Shown in pieces: positions 18,129-27,032 of a stretch of DNA of 64,000 bases (positions are counted from its first letter, which is position 1; each line of letters starts with the position of its first letter). This stretch comes from RYN-230 sp963841695. GTDB taxonomy: Bacteria > Actinomycetota > Actinomycetes > Streptosporangiales > Streptosporangiaceae. Location: contig CAWJDQ010000015.1 of assembly GCA_963841695.1 (NCBI GenBank), forward strand, positions 248,001 to 312,000, given 5' to 3'. Position numbers and translations under genes: made by a program. The notes beneath the pieces are model-generated. The model saw nothing but the letters and a program-made list of their open reading frames with translations, was not told where the DNA came from and did not search any database.

Positions 18129-19596
18129 GCGCGCTCGCCACTCCGTCCGACCAGCCGCTCGGCGCCGACCCGGGGACCGGGCCGGGCACGCAGCCGGGTG
18201 CCGTGCCCGCCCCCGGGGACGGCGCCGGACCGAGCTGCTCATGCTGATCTTCGTGGTGGGCGTGGTCATGCTCGCCTACGCGAACGTCGGGCTCGGGCTG
18301 AACGGCAAGATCCCGGCCGGGATGTTCGAGTACGGCCTGGCGTTCGCGGTCCTGGTCGGCGCCGCCCACCTAGTGGTGCGCTGGGTGGCCCCGTACGCCG
18401 ACCCGCTCCTGCTGCCGCTGGCCGCGCTGCTGAACGGCCTGGGGATCGTGATGATCTACCGGCTGCAGGAATCGGGACGCAACGGCAACCCCGGCAACGT
18501 GATCAGCACGATGGCGGCGTCCACCACGGCCTTCCAGGTGGCCTACAGCGCCGCCGGCATCGCCGCCTTCGTCGCCGTGCTGGTCTTTATCCGGCAGCCG
18601 CGCACGCTGCAGCGGTACACCTACACGCTGGGCGCCATCGGCCTGGTGCTGCTGGCCCTGCCGGCCGTGCTGCCCGACAGCATCAGCGAGGTCCCCGGCA
18701 CCACCGTCAAGATCCAGATCTCGCTGGGCGGTTTCACCGTGCAGCCTGAGGAGTTCGCCAAGCTGGCCCTGGCCGTGTTCTTCGCCGGCTACCTGGTGGC
18801 CAAGCGGGACGTGCTCGCCCTGGCCGGGCGCCGGGTGCTCGGCATCGACCTGCCCCGGGCCCGCGACCTGGGCCCGGTGCTGATCGCCTGGGGGGTCAGC
18901 CTGGTCGTGCTGATCTTCGAGGGTGACATCGGCACCTCCGCGCTGTTCTTCGGCCTGTTCGTGGTCATGATGTACGTCGCCACCCAGCGCAGCTCCTGGC
19001 TGATCATCGGGTTCCTGCTGTTCGTGTTCGGCTCGCTGGTCACCGCCGAGCTGTTCGCGCACGTGCGGGACCGGTTCATCGTCTGGCTGGACCCGTTCAA
19101 GTACGTGCACACGGTGGTGCCCAGCTCCTACCAGACGGTCCAGGGCCTGTACGGGCTGGGCTTCGGCGGCGTGCTCGGCCGCGGGCTCGGCCAGGGCCAG
19201 CCCTACCTCACCCCGCTGGTGCAGAGCGACTTCATCACGACCGCCTTCGGCGAGGAACTCGGGCTGGCCGGGATGATGGCCCTGCTGCTCATCTACGGGC
19301 TGATCGTGCAGCGCGGGCTGCGCGCGGCGATCGCGGTCCGCGACCCGTTCTCCAAGCTGCTGGCGGGCGGGCTGGCCTTCACCGTCGCCCTGCAGGTCTT
19401 CGTGATCGTCGGCGGGGTGAGCGGGCTGATCCCGCTGACCGGGATCACCACCCCGTTCCTGTCCCAGGGCGGCTCGTCGCTGATCGCCAGCTGGATGCTG
19501 ATCGCCCTGCTGATGCGGATCAGCGACACCGCGCGGCGGCCGGCCCCGCAGCCGATCCAGGACGAGGGCATGACCCAGGTGGTGCGGGCCGGATGA
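18125..19596 (+). CDS. rodA: SEDS-family peptidoglycan polymerase RodA/FtsW (one apparent frameshift)
   Basis: A SEDS glycosyltransferase with ten predicted membrane helices. TTG 18125 (LSALATPSDQPLG) is strongly supported by GGAGG and overlap with pstP. That frame ends at 18247, while the body (RTELLMLIFVVGVV onward) lies one base out of phase. A missing base near 18215-18233 explains this; shorter annotation from ATG 18241 would drop the usual RRTEL start. SEDS hallmarks are present: VQPEEFAKLA, GDIGTSALFFG, the large loop with LDPF, SDFITTAFGEELG, and GITTPFLSQGGSSL near the end. It works with the next gene's class B PBP. Because it is normally essential, a sequencing error is the best explanation. 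Confidence 0.9.
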
Positions 19597-21098
19597 ACCG
19601 CGCGCTCCGCCGGGTCTCGCTGATCTGCCTGGTCCTGTTCGTCCTGCTGCTGGTCAACATCAACTACGTGCAGGGCTTCGAGGCCAGCAGCCTGGCCAAC
19701 AAGCCGGGGAACGGCCGGACGTTCTCCGCCTCGCTGCAGTTCCAGCGCGGCTCGATCGTCACGTCCGACCAGAAGGTCGTCGCCTACTCCACGCTGAACA
19801 AGAACTACGGGGAATACCAGCGGCATTACAAGGACGGCCCGGTGTACGCACCGATCACCGGCTACGACACGTTGTTCAGCCAGACCGGGATCGAGGCGGC
19901 GGAGAACAAGGACCTGTCCGGCAGCGCCCCGGCCCTGGAGGTGCACAACCTCATCGACCTGATCAGCGGGAAGCCGAAGAAGGGCGCGACGGTCGAGCTC
20001 ACCGTCAACTCGGCGGCGCAGCAGGCGGCCTACACCGCGCTCCAGGCGTCGGGCCGGGAGAGCGGGGTGGTCGCGCTCGACCCGCAGACGGGGGCGGTCC
20101 TGGCCATGGCCTCGTATCCGTCCTTCGACCCGAACGAGCTCGCCACCCTGAACGGCAACAAGCTGATCAAGAACGACAAGAAGCTGCTGGCCGACCCGTC
20201 GCACCCGCTGATCAACAACGCGATCAGCACGACGTTCCCGCCCGGGTCGACCTTCAAGATCGTGACCAGCTCTACCGCCTTCCGGACCGGGAAGGTGGCC
20301 GGCGTGAACACGCCGGTCTACGCGCCGACCAAGCTCACGTTCCCGGACAGCTCGAGCGTGCTGATCAACGACGACGGCGAGGCGTGCAACAACGGCAGCA
20401 ACCCCACCGGCACCGGCAAGGTACCGCTCATCTACGCCTTCACCATCTCCTGCAACACCGTGTTCGGCGCCCTGGGCGAGCGCCTCGGCGGGTCCGCCCT
20501 GCGGGCCGAGGCCGATAAGTACAACTTCAACAACCCCAACCTGACCCTGGCCCCGGGCATGCAGGTCGCCCCCAGCAACTACCCGCTGCCGGTCGGCGAC
20601 ACCCAGACCGCCGGCTCGGCCATCGGCCAGGAGAGCGACACGGTGACGCCGCTGCAGGAGGCGATGATGGCCGCCACGGTGGCCAACAACGGCACGATGA
20701 TGAAGCCCTACCTGGTGCAGAAGGTGACCGCGCCCGACCTCTCGGCGGTCCAGACGGCCACTCCGGCCACGCTGGCCAATCCGATCACCCCCGCCCAGGC
20801 CGGGAACCTCAAGCAGATGATGATCAGCGTGGTCCAGTCACCGGTCGGTACCGCGCACGCCACCGCCGGAACCCAGGTCACCGGGGGGATCGAGATCGCC
20901 GGGAAGACCGGGACGGCGCAGAATGGCATTAACAACTCAGGGCTGGATGACGCGGTGTTCACCTGCTTCGCGCCAGCCAGCAACCCGCAGATAGCTGTCG
21001 GCGTCGTGGTAAAGGGAGGCGGCTTCGGCGCTGACGCCGCTGCTCCGATCGCAGTGAAAGTCATCGAGGCCTACCTCGCCTCCCAGGGAAAGCAGTGA
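19593..21098 (+). CDS. pbpA: class B penicillin-binding protein PbpA (transpeptidase)
   Basis: 501 residues; ATG 19593 overlaps the rodA stop in ATGA. One N-terminal membrane anchor (LICLVLFVLLLVNINYV) is followed by a PBP dimerisation region and the transpeptidase domain. Active-site motifs: the Ser in PPGSTFKIVT (about residue 218), SCN (about 286) and GKTGTAQ (about 437). It cross-links peptidoglycan as partner of the SEDS protein. In mycobacteria PbpA is a PknB target involved in septation. Confidence 0.96.
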   Translation: MNRALRRVSLICLVLFVLLLVNINYVQGFEASSLANKPGNGRTFSASLQFQRGSIVTSDQKVVAYSTLNKNYGEYQRHYKDGPVYAPITGYDTLFSQTGIEAAENKDLSGSAPALEVHNLIDLISGKPKKGATVELTVNSAAQQAAYTALQASGRESGVVALDPQTGAVLAMASYPSFDPNELATLNGNKLIKNDKKLLADPSHPLINNAISTTFPPGSTFKIVTSSTAFRTGKVAGVNTPVYAPTKLTFPDSSSVLINDDGEACNNGSNPTGTGKVPLIYAFTISCNTVFGALGERLGGSALRAEADKYNFNNPNLTLAPGMQVAPSNYPLPVGDTQTAGSAIGQESDTVTPLQEAMMAATVANNGTMMKPYLVQKVTAPDLSAVQTATPATLANPITPAQAGNLKQMMISVVQSPVGTAHATAGTQVTGGIEIAGKTGTAQNGINNSGLDDAVFTCFAPASNPQIAVGVVVKGGGFGADAAAPIAVKVIEAYLASQGKQ

Positions 21099-21227
21099 GG
21101 TCCGTGAGCACGGCAGACGCCGGGGTGCGGATGACTGATCGCCCGCCCGCGGCAGTGGCATCAGGTGCGGTCACTGCGGCGCCCGATGGACGGACAACGA
21201 TGCAGGACGGTGCCTGACGTGCGAGAC

Positions 21228-23012
21228 ATGACACAGCCACGGCTCCTCGGCGGCCGCTACGAACTGGACGGCGTGGTCGGCCGGGGCGGCATGGCCGAGG
21301 TCTACCGGGCCCGGGACATCCGCCTGGACCGCATCGTCGCGGTCAAGACGCTCCGTGAGGACCTGGCCCGGGACCAGACCTTCCAGGCCCGGTTCCGGCG
21401 GGAGGCCCAGTCCGCGGCGTCGCTGAACCACCCGTCCATCGTCGCCGTCTACGACACCGGCGAGGACATGGCCGGCCCGACGCACGTCCCGTACATCGTG
21501 ATGGAGTACGTGGACGGCCGGACGCTGCGGGAACTGCTCCGCGACGACCGCCGCCTGCTGCCCGAACGGGCCCTGGAGATCACCGACGGGGTGCTGCGGG
21601 CGCTGGACTACAGCCACCGGAACGGCATCATCCACCGGGACATCAAGCCCGGGAACGTGATGCTGACCCGGTCAGCCGAGGTCAAGGTGATGGACTTCGG
21701 CATCGCCCGCGCGGTCAGCGACGCGCAGGCCACGATGACCCAGACCGCCCAGGTGATCGGCACCGCCCAGTACCTCTCGCCCGAGCAGGCCCGCGGCGAG
21801 CGGGTGGATGCGCGCAGCGACCTGTACTCCACCGGATGCCTGCTGTACGAGCTGCTCACCGGCCGGCCCCCGTTCACCGGGGACTCCCCGGTCGCCATCG
21901 CCTACCAGCACGTCCGGGAGAACCCCATCCCGCCGTCCCGCGTCGACCCGGAGATCCCGGCCTGGGCCGACTCCATCGTGCTGAAGGCCATGGCCAAGGA
22001 CCCGGCGGAGCGCTACCAGTCCGCCGCCGAGATGCGCACCGACATCCAGCGCGCCCTGTCCGGCGTCCCGGTCGCCGCACCACCGCAGCCGACCGAGATG
22101 TACGCCCCCGGGACCCAGCGGATGGGCCAGAACACGATGATGGCCGGGGCCGCACCGACCGGCGCGATCCCGTACGGGCCCGACGACGACGGGTACGGCG
22201 ACGACGGCGGGAACGGGCGGCGTAAGGCGCTGTGGTGGATCCTGGGCGTGGTCGCCGCCATCCTGATCATCGTGATCGGTTACCTGCTGCTGAGCGGCGG
22301 GGGCAAGACCGATTCGGTGCCTTCCGTGGTCGGCCTGACCCAGTCAGCGGCCGAGAAGGCCGTGGTCAAGGCCGGGCTGACGCCGTCGGTGGTCAAGGTG
22401 TCCTCGTCGTCGGTGAAGTCCGGCCTGGTCACCCAGACCGATCCGCAGTTCGGGACCAAGGTGAAGCCGGGCAGCACGGTCACGCTGGACGTCTCCACCG
22501 GACCGCACAAGATCAAGATGCCGTCGGTCGTCGGCGAACAGCAAAGCGCGGCCCAGAGCCAGCTGCAGCAGTTCAACGTCACGACCAAGACCGACCCGAG
22601 CTCCACCAAGCCGGCCGGCACCGTGGTGCGGCAGTCGCCCGCGGCCGGCACCCTGCTGGCCCCGAACAGCCCGGTCACTATCTACGTGTCCGGGGGCGGC
22701 ACCCAGGTCCAGAACACGGTCGGCGACCCCAAGGCCACCGCCATGTCGATCCTGCAGAACCAGGGATTCAAGGTCCAGGTCATCACCGCGGCCGGGCCCG
22801 CCACCGCGACCCCGGGCAACGTGTTCAACCAGACTCCGTCCAGCGGGACACTGCCGCCGGGATCGACGGTGACCATCTACGTGGCCTCGACGCCGACCCC
22901 GACGCCCTCCGCCACGACCCCGACGCCGACTCCGACGCCGACCGTGGCGACACCGACACCCAGTGCGCCCACCCCGACGGCCGGAGCCGCGAGCCGCACG
23001 CCGCGCCTGTAG
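21228..23012 (+). CDS. pknB: Ser/Thr protein kinase PknB with three PASTA domains
   Basis: About 594 residues from ATG 21228 (MTQPRLLGGRYELDGVVG); in-frame GTGs at 21210 and 21219 are alternatives. Hanks-type motifs: P-loop GRGGMAEVY, Lys in VAVKTL, catalytic HRDIKPGNV, DFGIARA and the Thr-rich activation loop ATMTQTAQVIGTAQYLSPEQ. After a juxtamembrane stretch one membrane helix (ALWWILGVVAAILIIVIGYL) leads to three PASTA repeats starting at VPSVVGLTQSA, MPSVVGEQQSA and NTVGDPKATA, which bind muropeptides and lipid II. The tail is (Thr-Pro)n rich. It ends the operon; CrgA follows 49 bases later. Confidence 0.96.
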   Translation: MTQPRLLGGRYELDGVVGRGGMAEVYRARDIRLDRIVAVKTLREDLARDQTFQARFRREAQSAASLNHPSIVAVYDTGEDMAGPTHVPYIVMEYVDGRTLRELLRDDRRLLPERALEITDGVLRALDYSHRNGIIHRDIKPGNVMLTRSAEVKVMDFGIARAVSDAQATMTQTAQVIGTAQYLSPEQARGERVDARSDLYSTGCLLYELLTGRPPFTGDSPVAIAYQHVRENPIPPSRVDPEIPAWADSIVLKAMAKDPAERYQSAAEMRTDIQRALSGVPVAAPPQPTEMYAPGTQRMGQNTMMAGAAPTGAIPYGPDDDGYGDDGGNGRRKALWWILGVVAAILIIVIGYLLLSGGGKTDSVPSVVGLTQSAAEKAVVKAGLTPSVVKVSSSSVKSGLVTQTDPQFGTKVKPGSTVTLDVSTGPHKIKMPSVVGEQQSAAQSQLQQFNVTTKTDPSSTKPAGTVVRQSPAAGTLLAPNSPVTIYVSGGGTQVQNTVGDPKATAMSILQNQGFKVQVITAAGPATATPGNVFNQTPSSGTLPPGSTVTIYVASTPTPTPSATTPTPTPTPTVATPTPSAPTPTAGAASRTPRL

Positions 23013-23061
23013 GTGGTGGCCTGGCGTTACACTCGGCAGAGCTACTGACCAGGAGACAACC

Positions 23062-23310
23062 GTGCCGAAGTCCCGCGTGCGAGCCAAGGCGGTGTACACG
23101 CCGCCGCCCAAGCGATCGGCGTCGAAGAAGGTCAGCCCGCGCTGGCTGGTACCGGCCATGCTGGCCTGCCTGCTGATCGGGCTGGCCTGGATCGCGGTGT
23201 TCTACGTGACCCAGGGCTCGCTGCCGGTCGGCGCCCTGGGCGACTGGAACCTGGTGGTCGGATTCGCCTTCATCATCGGCGGCGTAGTCCTGTCCACCAA
23301 GTGGCGTTAG
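23062..23310 (+). CDS. crgA: cell division protein CrgA
   Basis: 82 residues from GTG 23062 with AGGAG six bases upstream. A basic N-terminus (VPKSRVRAKAVYTPPPKR) is followed by two membrane helices, WLVPAMLACLLIGLAWIAVF and NLVVGFAFIIGGVVLS, ending in TKWR. CrgA recruits FtsI/FtsQ-type divisome proteins and delays septation in aerial hyphae of streptomycetes. It overlaps the convergent rhomboid gene by four bases. Confidence 0.95.
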   Translation: MPKSRVRAKAVYTPPPKRSASKKVSPRWLVPAMLACLLIGLAWIAVFYVTQGSLPVGALGDWNLVVGFAFIIGGVVLSTKWR

Positions 23311-24179
23311 CCGCTCAACTGGGCAGTGCGGGTGACCACGGCGATGACCAGCACGGCCACGACCACGACGGTGGCACCGACCTGGATCAGCGTCCGCTGC
23401 TTCCGGGGGGCGTACGCGTAGGCCGCGGTGAGCAGGCTGCCCACCACCAGCCCGCCGACGTGCGCCTGCCAGGCGATGGACGAGCGGAACGCGAAGCTGA
23501 AGGCCAGGTTGAGCACGATCAGGAAGACGATGGCCCGGCTGTCCAGGCGGAGCCGCCGCGACACCACGAACCAGGCGCCGAACAACCCGAAGATCGCCCC
23601 GGACGCCCCCAGCGCGGGTTCGGTCACCGGGGCGATGAGGTAGAAGAGCACCGAGCCGCCAAGCGCGCTCAGCAGGTAGACCGACGCGAAGCGCAACGGG
23701 CCGAGCAGCCGCTCCAGTGCCGGGCCGACCAGGATCAGCGCCCACAGGTTGAACGCGATGTCCAGCAGGCCGCTGGTCCCGGTCGGCGGCAGGAACGCGG
23801 ACGTGATGAGCCGGTAGTACTGCCCATCGGCCACGCCGATCTGCGGCGAGTACTTCGCGACTATCGCCCAGTTACTGGCCAGCGCCGGGTACACCTGCTC
23901 GACCAGGTAGAACAGCACGTTGAGGGCCACGATGACCCAGGTGACGATCGCGCCGGAGAGCGCGCGGCCGCCGAACACGCCCGTCGCCCGCCGGACGCCG
24001 CGGTTGCCTTCCTGGACGCATTCGACGCAATGCTGGCCGACCGGCGCGGCGCGCAGGCAATCAGGACAGGCGGGACGCCCGCACCGGCTGCAGGACAGGT
24101 AGGTCTCCCGGTCCGGATGCCGGAAACAGGTAGGAACCGGTGCGGGCGCCCCGGAACCGGGCGCCGGTTGCTCGTCCAC
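23307..24179 (-). CDS. rhomboid-family intramembrane serine protease with zinc-ribbon N-terminus
   Basis: 290 residues. The N-terminal cytoplasmic part has paired cysteines like a B-box/zinc ribbon: CFRHPDRETYLSCSRCGR, CPDCL and HCVECV. Six to seven membrane helices follow. The catalytic dyad is Ser in GASGAIFG and His in WQAHVGGLVVG, with the helper Asn in FNLWALILVG. This family cuts membrane helices; a conserved member sits next to crgA and ppiA in most actinomycetes. Confidence 0.93.
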   Translation of the reverse strand: MDEQPAPGSGAPAPVPTCFRHPDRETYLSCSRCGRPACPDCLRAAPVGQHCVECVQEGNRGVRRATGVFGGRALSGAIVTWVIVALNVLFYLVEQVYPALASNWAIVAKYSPQIGVADGQYYRLITSAFLPPTGTSGLLDIAFNLWALILVGPALERLLGPLRFASVYLLSALGGSVLFYLIAPVTEPALGASGAIFGLFGAWFVVSRRLRLDSRAIVFLIVLNLAFSFAFRSSIAWQAHVGGLVVGSLLTAAYAYAPRKQRTLIQVGATVVVVAVLVIAVVTRTAQLSG

Positions 24180-24199
24180 TGGTCAGCCTGCTGTCCTGG

Positions 24200-24751
24200 C
24201 TAGCCCGCGGAGCCCGGCGAGCCCGGCGCGTCCTCGGCCCCGCTGATCTCGACCGACTCGAGCACCACATCCTTGGCCGGGCGGTCCCTGCGGTCCCGGT
24301 CCGCGTGGCTGATGGCGTCCACCACGTCACTGCCCTCGATGACCTCACCGAAGATGGTGTGCTTGCCGCTCAGCCACGGGGTGGGCACGGTCGTGATGAA
24401 GAACTGGGAGCCGTTGGTGCCCGGGCCCGCGTTGGCCATGGCCAGCAGGTAGGGCCGGTTGAAGGAGAGGTCGGGGTGGAACTCGTCCGCGAACTGGTAC
24501 CCGGGGCCGCCGGTCCCGGTGCCGAGCGGGTCCCCGCCCTGGATCATGAAGTCCGGGATCACCCGGTGGAAGATCGTGCCGTTGTACAGGCTGTCCCGGC
24601 TGGGCTGCCTGGTCCGCGGGTCGGTCCAGTCCCGGGATCCCTCGGCGAGCTCGACGAAATTCCGCACCGTCTTCGGTGCCTGATCAGGGAAAAGACGGAC
24701 CACAATCGTCCCCTGATTCGTCCGCAGAGTCGCGGTGAGCGAGTTTGTCAT
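24200..24751 (-). CDS. ppiA: cyclophilin-type peptidyl-prolyl cis-trans isomerase
   Basis: 183 residues with no signal peptide, so cytosolic. Cyclophilin core: TIVVRLFPDQAPKTVRNFVE, the catalytic Arg in TIFHRVIPDFMIQGGDP, FADEF, LAMANAGPGTNGSQFFITT and KHTIFGEVIEGSDVVD. It speeds proline isomerisation in protein folding. The position beside rhomboid and crgA matches mycobacterial ppiA. Divergent from the following membrane-anchored protein. Confidence 0.95.
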   Translation of the reverse strand: MTNSLTATLRTNQGTIVVRLFPDQAPKTVRNFVELAEGSRDWTDPRTRQPSRDSLYNGTIFHRVIPDFMIQGGDPLGTGTGGPGYQFADEFHPDLSFNRPYLLAMANAGPGTNGSQFFITTVPTPWLSGKHTIFGEVIEGSDVVDAISHADRDRRDRPAKDVVLESVEISGAEDAPGSPGSAG

Positions 24752-24979
24752 AGGTGGAATCCTTGCACGGCGCGCCCGGTCCTTAGCCGTTTCCCGCCGG
24801 ACGTTTCCTGCCGGACAGCTTTTGCTGCCGGGTCCTCTCCTCCCGACCTTACGGCGCTCCCGACGTGCCTGCGAATCAGCCGGTCGAGGTCAAGCACCGG
24901 GGGAAGTCAGGGTTGAGCCTGCCCGCCCAGGGAAGTGAGTGGGCGGGGGAGTGTCCGGGGAGTGTTGCGGAGGTTAATA

Positions 24980-25519
24980 GTGTTTTCACGGAGTAGTAGT
25001 CAGGACGTCAAGTCCCGGGCCAAGGCCCGTGCGGCGAGCGTGCAGAGCCGTGCCTACCAGGCCACCACCCACGTGGTGCCGCTGGCGAAGAGCGCGCAGG
25101 AGACCATCGTGCCGCTGGCCAAGAGCGCTCAGGACAGCGTGGCGCCGCTGGCCAAGAGCGCCCAGGAGTCGGCGGGCCGCGGCCTGCTCACCGCCCGGGC
25201 CTGGACGGCACCGCGGGTCGAGGCCAGCGGGCTAGCCGTGCAGGAGCGCATCGCGCCGGCGGTTTCGGCAGCGATGGTGAGCGCGGCCCGGCGTATCGAG
25301 CCGCCGAAGGCCAGCCGCCGTCGTCGCTGGCCGTTCATCGTGGCCGGCATCGTGGTCCTGGGGGCGGGCTGTGCGGCCGCGGCCCAGGTGCTGCGCAGCA
25401 GGCAGAACACCGCGTTCTCGGCGGTCCCGGACCCGGCGCCGGCGGGTATGCCGCCGGCCAGCCCGGAGATGGGCGACGGCGCCCATGTGGACGCGAATGG
25501 GCAGGTCAGGACCCCCTGA
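24980..25519 (+). CDS. membrane-anchored hypothetical protein (DUF5324-like)
   Basis: 179 residues from GTG 24980, with GGAGG six or seven bases upstream. The N-terminal half is a soluble, Ala/Lys/Ser-rich amphipathic region with a three-fold repeat of VPLAKSAQ(E/D) at about residues 33-62, likely coiled coil or membrane-surface helix. One helix (WPFIVAGIVVLGAGCAAAA) is followed by a short acidic/Pro tail ending in NGQVRTP. A similar protein is found beside ppiA in streptomycetes; its role is unknown, and the location suggests a link to growth or division. Confidence 0.75.
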   Translation: MFSRSSSQDVKSRAKARAASVQSRAYQATTHVVPLAKSAQETIVPLAKSAQDSVAPLAKSAQESAGRGLLTARAWTAPRVEASGLAVQERIAPAVSAAMVSAARRIEPPKASRRRRWPFIVAGIVVLGAGCAAAAQVLRSRQNTAFSAVPDPAPAGMPPASPEMGDGAHVDANGQVRTP

Positions 25520-25533
25520 CCAGGGTTCCGGCA

Positions 25534-25572
25534 CGGCAGCGGGTGGCCAGCCAGGCTGGCCACCCGCTGCCG
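25534..25572. terminator. bidirectional hairpin terminator
   Basis: A perfect 17-bp stem with a 5-base loop, between the convergent ends of the membrane-anchored protein and the secreted protein gene. No long T-run follows, as is common for actinomycete terminators. Confidence 0.85.
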
Positions 25573-25588
25573 TTCGGGCTTTCCCCGC

Positions 25589-26359
25589 CTACGAAGCGAC
25601 CTGGAGGCCGGGGATCTGCAGCGAGTCCGCGGAGATAAAGGGCTGGTCGGTGGTGACGCTGGTCAGCTTGAGCGGCACCAGCGGCGTCACCGAGTTCAGC
25701 AGCTGCAAGATGGTGGCCAGCGGGCTGCTGGGGGTGAGCGTCACCGGGACGCCGAGCAGGTCGCCGGACAGCTGGGTCGCGTAGAGCACCACGCTGCCGG
25801 TGAACTGCATCGACGATCCGCTGGTCACCGACGACACCCCGGCCTGGGTGACGGTCAGCGTGGGCGCCCCGTCCAGGGTCAGCGAGTTCATGGTGAACTC
25901 CATCATCGGCACGGTTGACCCGCTCGCCGTGGGGACCTGCGCTACCCCCTTATAGGACGCGCCCAGCAGCAGCGCCGAACCGGTGACCAGGGTGAACTGG
26001 GCCTCGCTGACCTCGAGGCCGCCGACGGCCGCGGCTTTGACCGAAGAGGCCTTCCGGCCGTGACCGGACGCACTCGGGCTCGGGTCCGGGGTCGGGCTGC
26101 CGGTGGGCGACGCGCCCGGCGAGGGCGCCGGGTCGCCGGAGGGGGCCGGGGTGGCCGAGGGAGTCGGGCCAGGGCTGCTGCTGGCCGAGGGCGCAGGCGT
26201 CGGTGTGGGACTGGGTGACGGGCACAAGATGGGGATGATGCAGCCCGGGCGGTTCGCGGCGGCCGGCTGCGCCGCACCCGCGTCGCGGCCGGGCAGCATC
26301 AGGCCGGCCAGGGCAAGCGGCATGACGGCGAGGGCCAGCCTCCGGTTCACGGTATCCAC
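25589..26359 (-). CDS. secreted Pro/Ser/Thr-rich protein linked to DUF6230/DUF6114
   Basis: 256 residues with a signal peptide (RRLALAVMPLALAGLMLPG), a Cys pair PGCIIPILCP, and a Pro/Ser/Thr stalk of about 55 residues suited to cell-wall passage or glycosylation. A C-terminal beta-rich domain starts at LEVSEAQFTLVTGSALLLG and contains MMEFTMNSLTLDG and MQFTGSVVLYA. The pattern of alternating hydrophobic strands resembles the domain of the DUF6230 protein two genes upstream. Its start overlaps the DUF6114 stop by 13 bases, so the three genes form an operon. Function unknown. Confidence 0.72.
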   Translation of the reverse strand: MDTVNRRLALAVMPLALAGLMLPGRDAGAAQPAAANRPGCIIPILCPSPSPTPTPAPSASSSPGPTPSATPAPSGDPAPSPGASPTGSPTPDPSPSASGHGRKASSVKAAAVGGLEVSEAQFTLVTGSALLLGASYKGVAQVPTASGSTVPMMEFTMNSLTLDGAPTLTVTQAGVSSVTSGSSMQFTGSVVLYATQLSGDLLGVPVTLTPSSPLATILQLLNSVTPLVPLKLTSVTTDQPFISADSLQIPGLQVAS

Positions 26360-27030
26360 CGTGCCTCGTGGTCTGCCTCGGACGCGCCTGCTCCCTCCTG
26401 CACCACTCGATCGGCCCGGCCCGGCGCGGTATCCCGGGCCGGCTGGGTGTCCAGCAGCAGGCCCAGGCCGTCCGAAGCAGGCCCGGCCCGCCGGGGCCGG
26501 GGACGGTGCTGGCCAGCCAGCCGGCCAGGTCCGGGGGTCCAGCCGAAGCTGAGCGAGGCGCCGGTCACGCCGAGCAGCATGCCGAGGAAGAACCCGCCTA
26601 GGTTGGTGGCGACGAAGGACGCCACGGCCAGCAGCACCCCGGCGATCGCGTAGAAGACCCGCTGGACCGGGTGAAACCAGATCAGCAGGCCACAGGCCAC
26701 CAGCAGGCCGCCGATCAGCACGCCGAACACGCCGCCGACGCCAATGTAGATGACGACCTTGACCGAGCCGTGGGCCAGCACGCTCAGCAGCGGGATGGCG
26801 AGCAGTTCCAGGCCCGCCAGCACGAGCAGGAGCCCGCCCCAGAACGGCCGGCTGCGGCGCCAGCCCCGGAACGACTGCCAGGCGCTGGCCGCCCGGGCCC
26901 GCGTTTCGGCGGCCGGCGCTTCGCGGTCCCCGGGTTCGCCGGACTGGGTTTCGCTGGACTGGGGTTCGCTGGACTGGGGCTCCGCCGGACTGGATCCGGC
27001 GGAGCCCGCATCGTCCTCGGGCGCGTTCAC
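26347..27030 (-). CDS. DUF6114 four-helix membrane protein
   Basis: 227 residues from a GTG two bases after the upstream stop. An acidic N-terminus with repeated SSEPQ/SSETQ precedes WQSFRGWRRSRPFWGG and four membrane helices: LLLVLAGLELLAIPLL, VVIYIGVGGVFGVLIGGLLV, VFYAIAGVLLAVASFVATNL and FFLGMLLGVTGASLSFGW. This matches the DUF6114 family, which is restricted to actinomycetes and normally follows a DUF6230 gene. The role is unknown; a membrane partner for the two secreted proteins is inferred. The last 50 residues are low complexity. Confidence 0.8.
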   Translation of the reverse strand: MNAPEDDAGSAGSSPAEPQSSEPQSSETQSGEPGDREAPAAETRARAASAWQSFRGWRRSRPFWGGLLLVLAGLELLAIPLLSVLAHGSVKVVIYIGVGGVFGVLIGGLLVACGLLIWFHPVQRVFYAIAGVLLAVASFVATNLGGFFLGMLLGVTGASLSFGWTPGPGRLAGQHRPRPRRAGPASDGLGLLLDTQPARDTAPGRADRVVQEGAGASEADHEARWIP

Positions 27031-27032
27031 TA

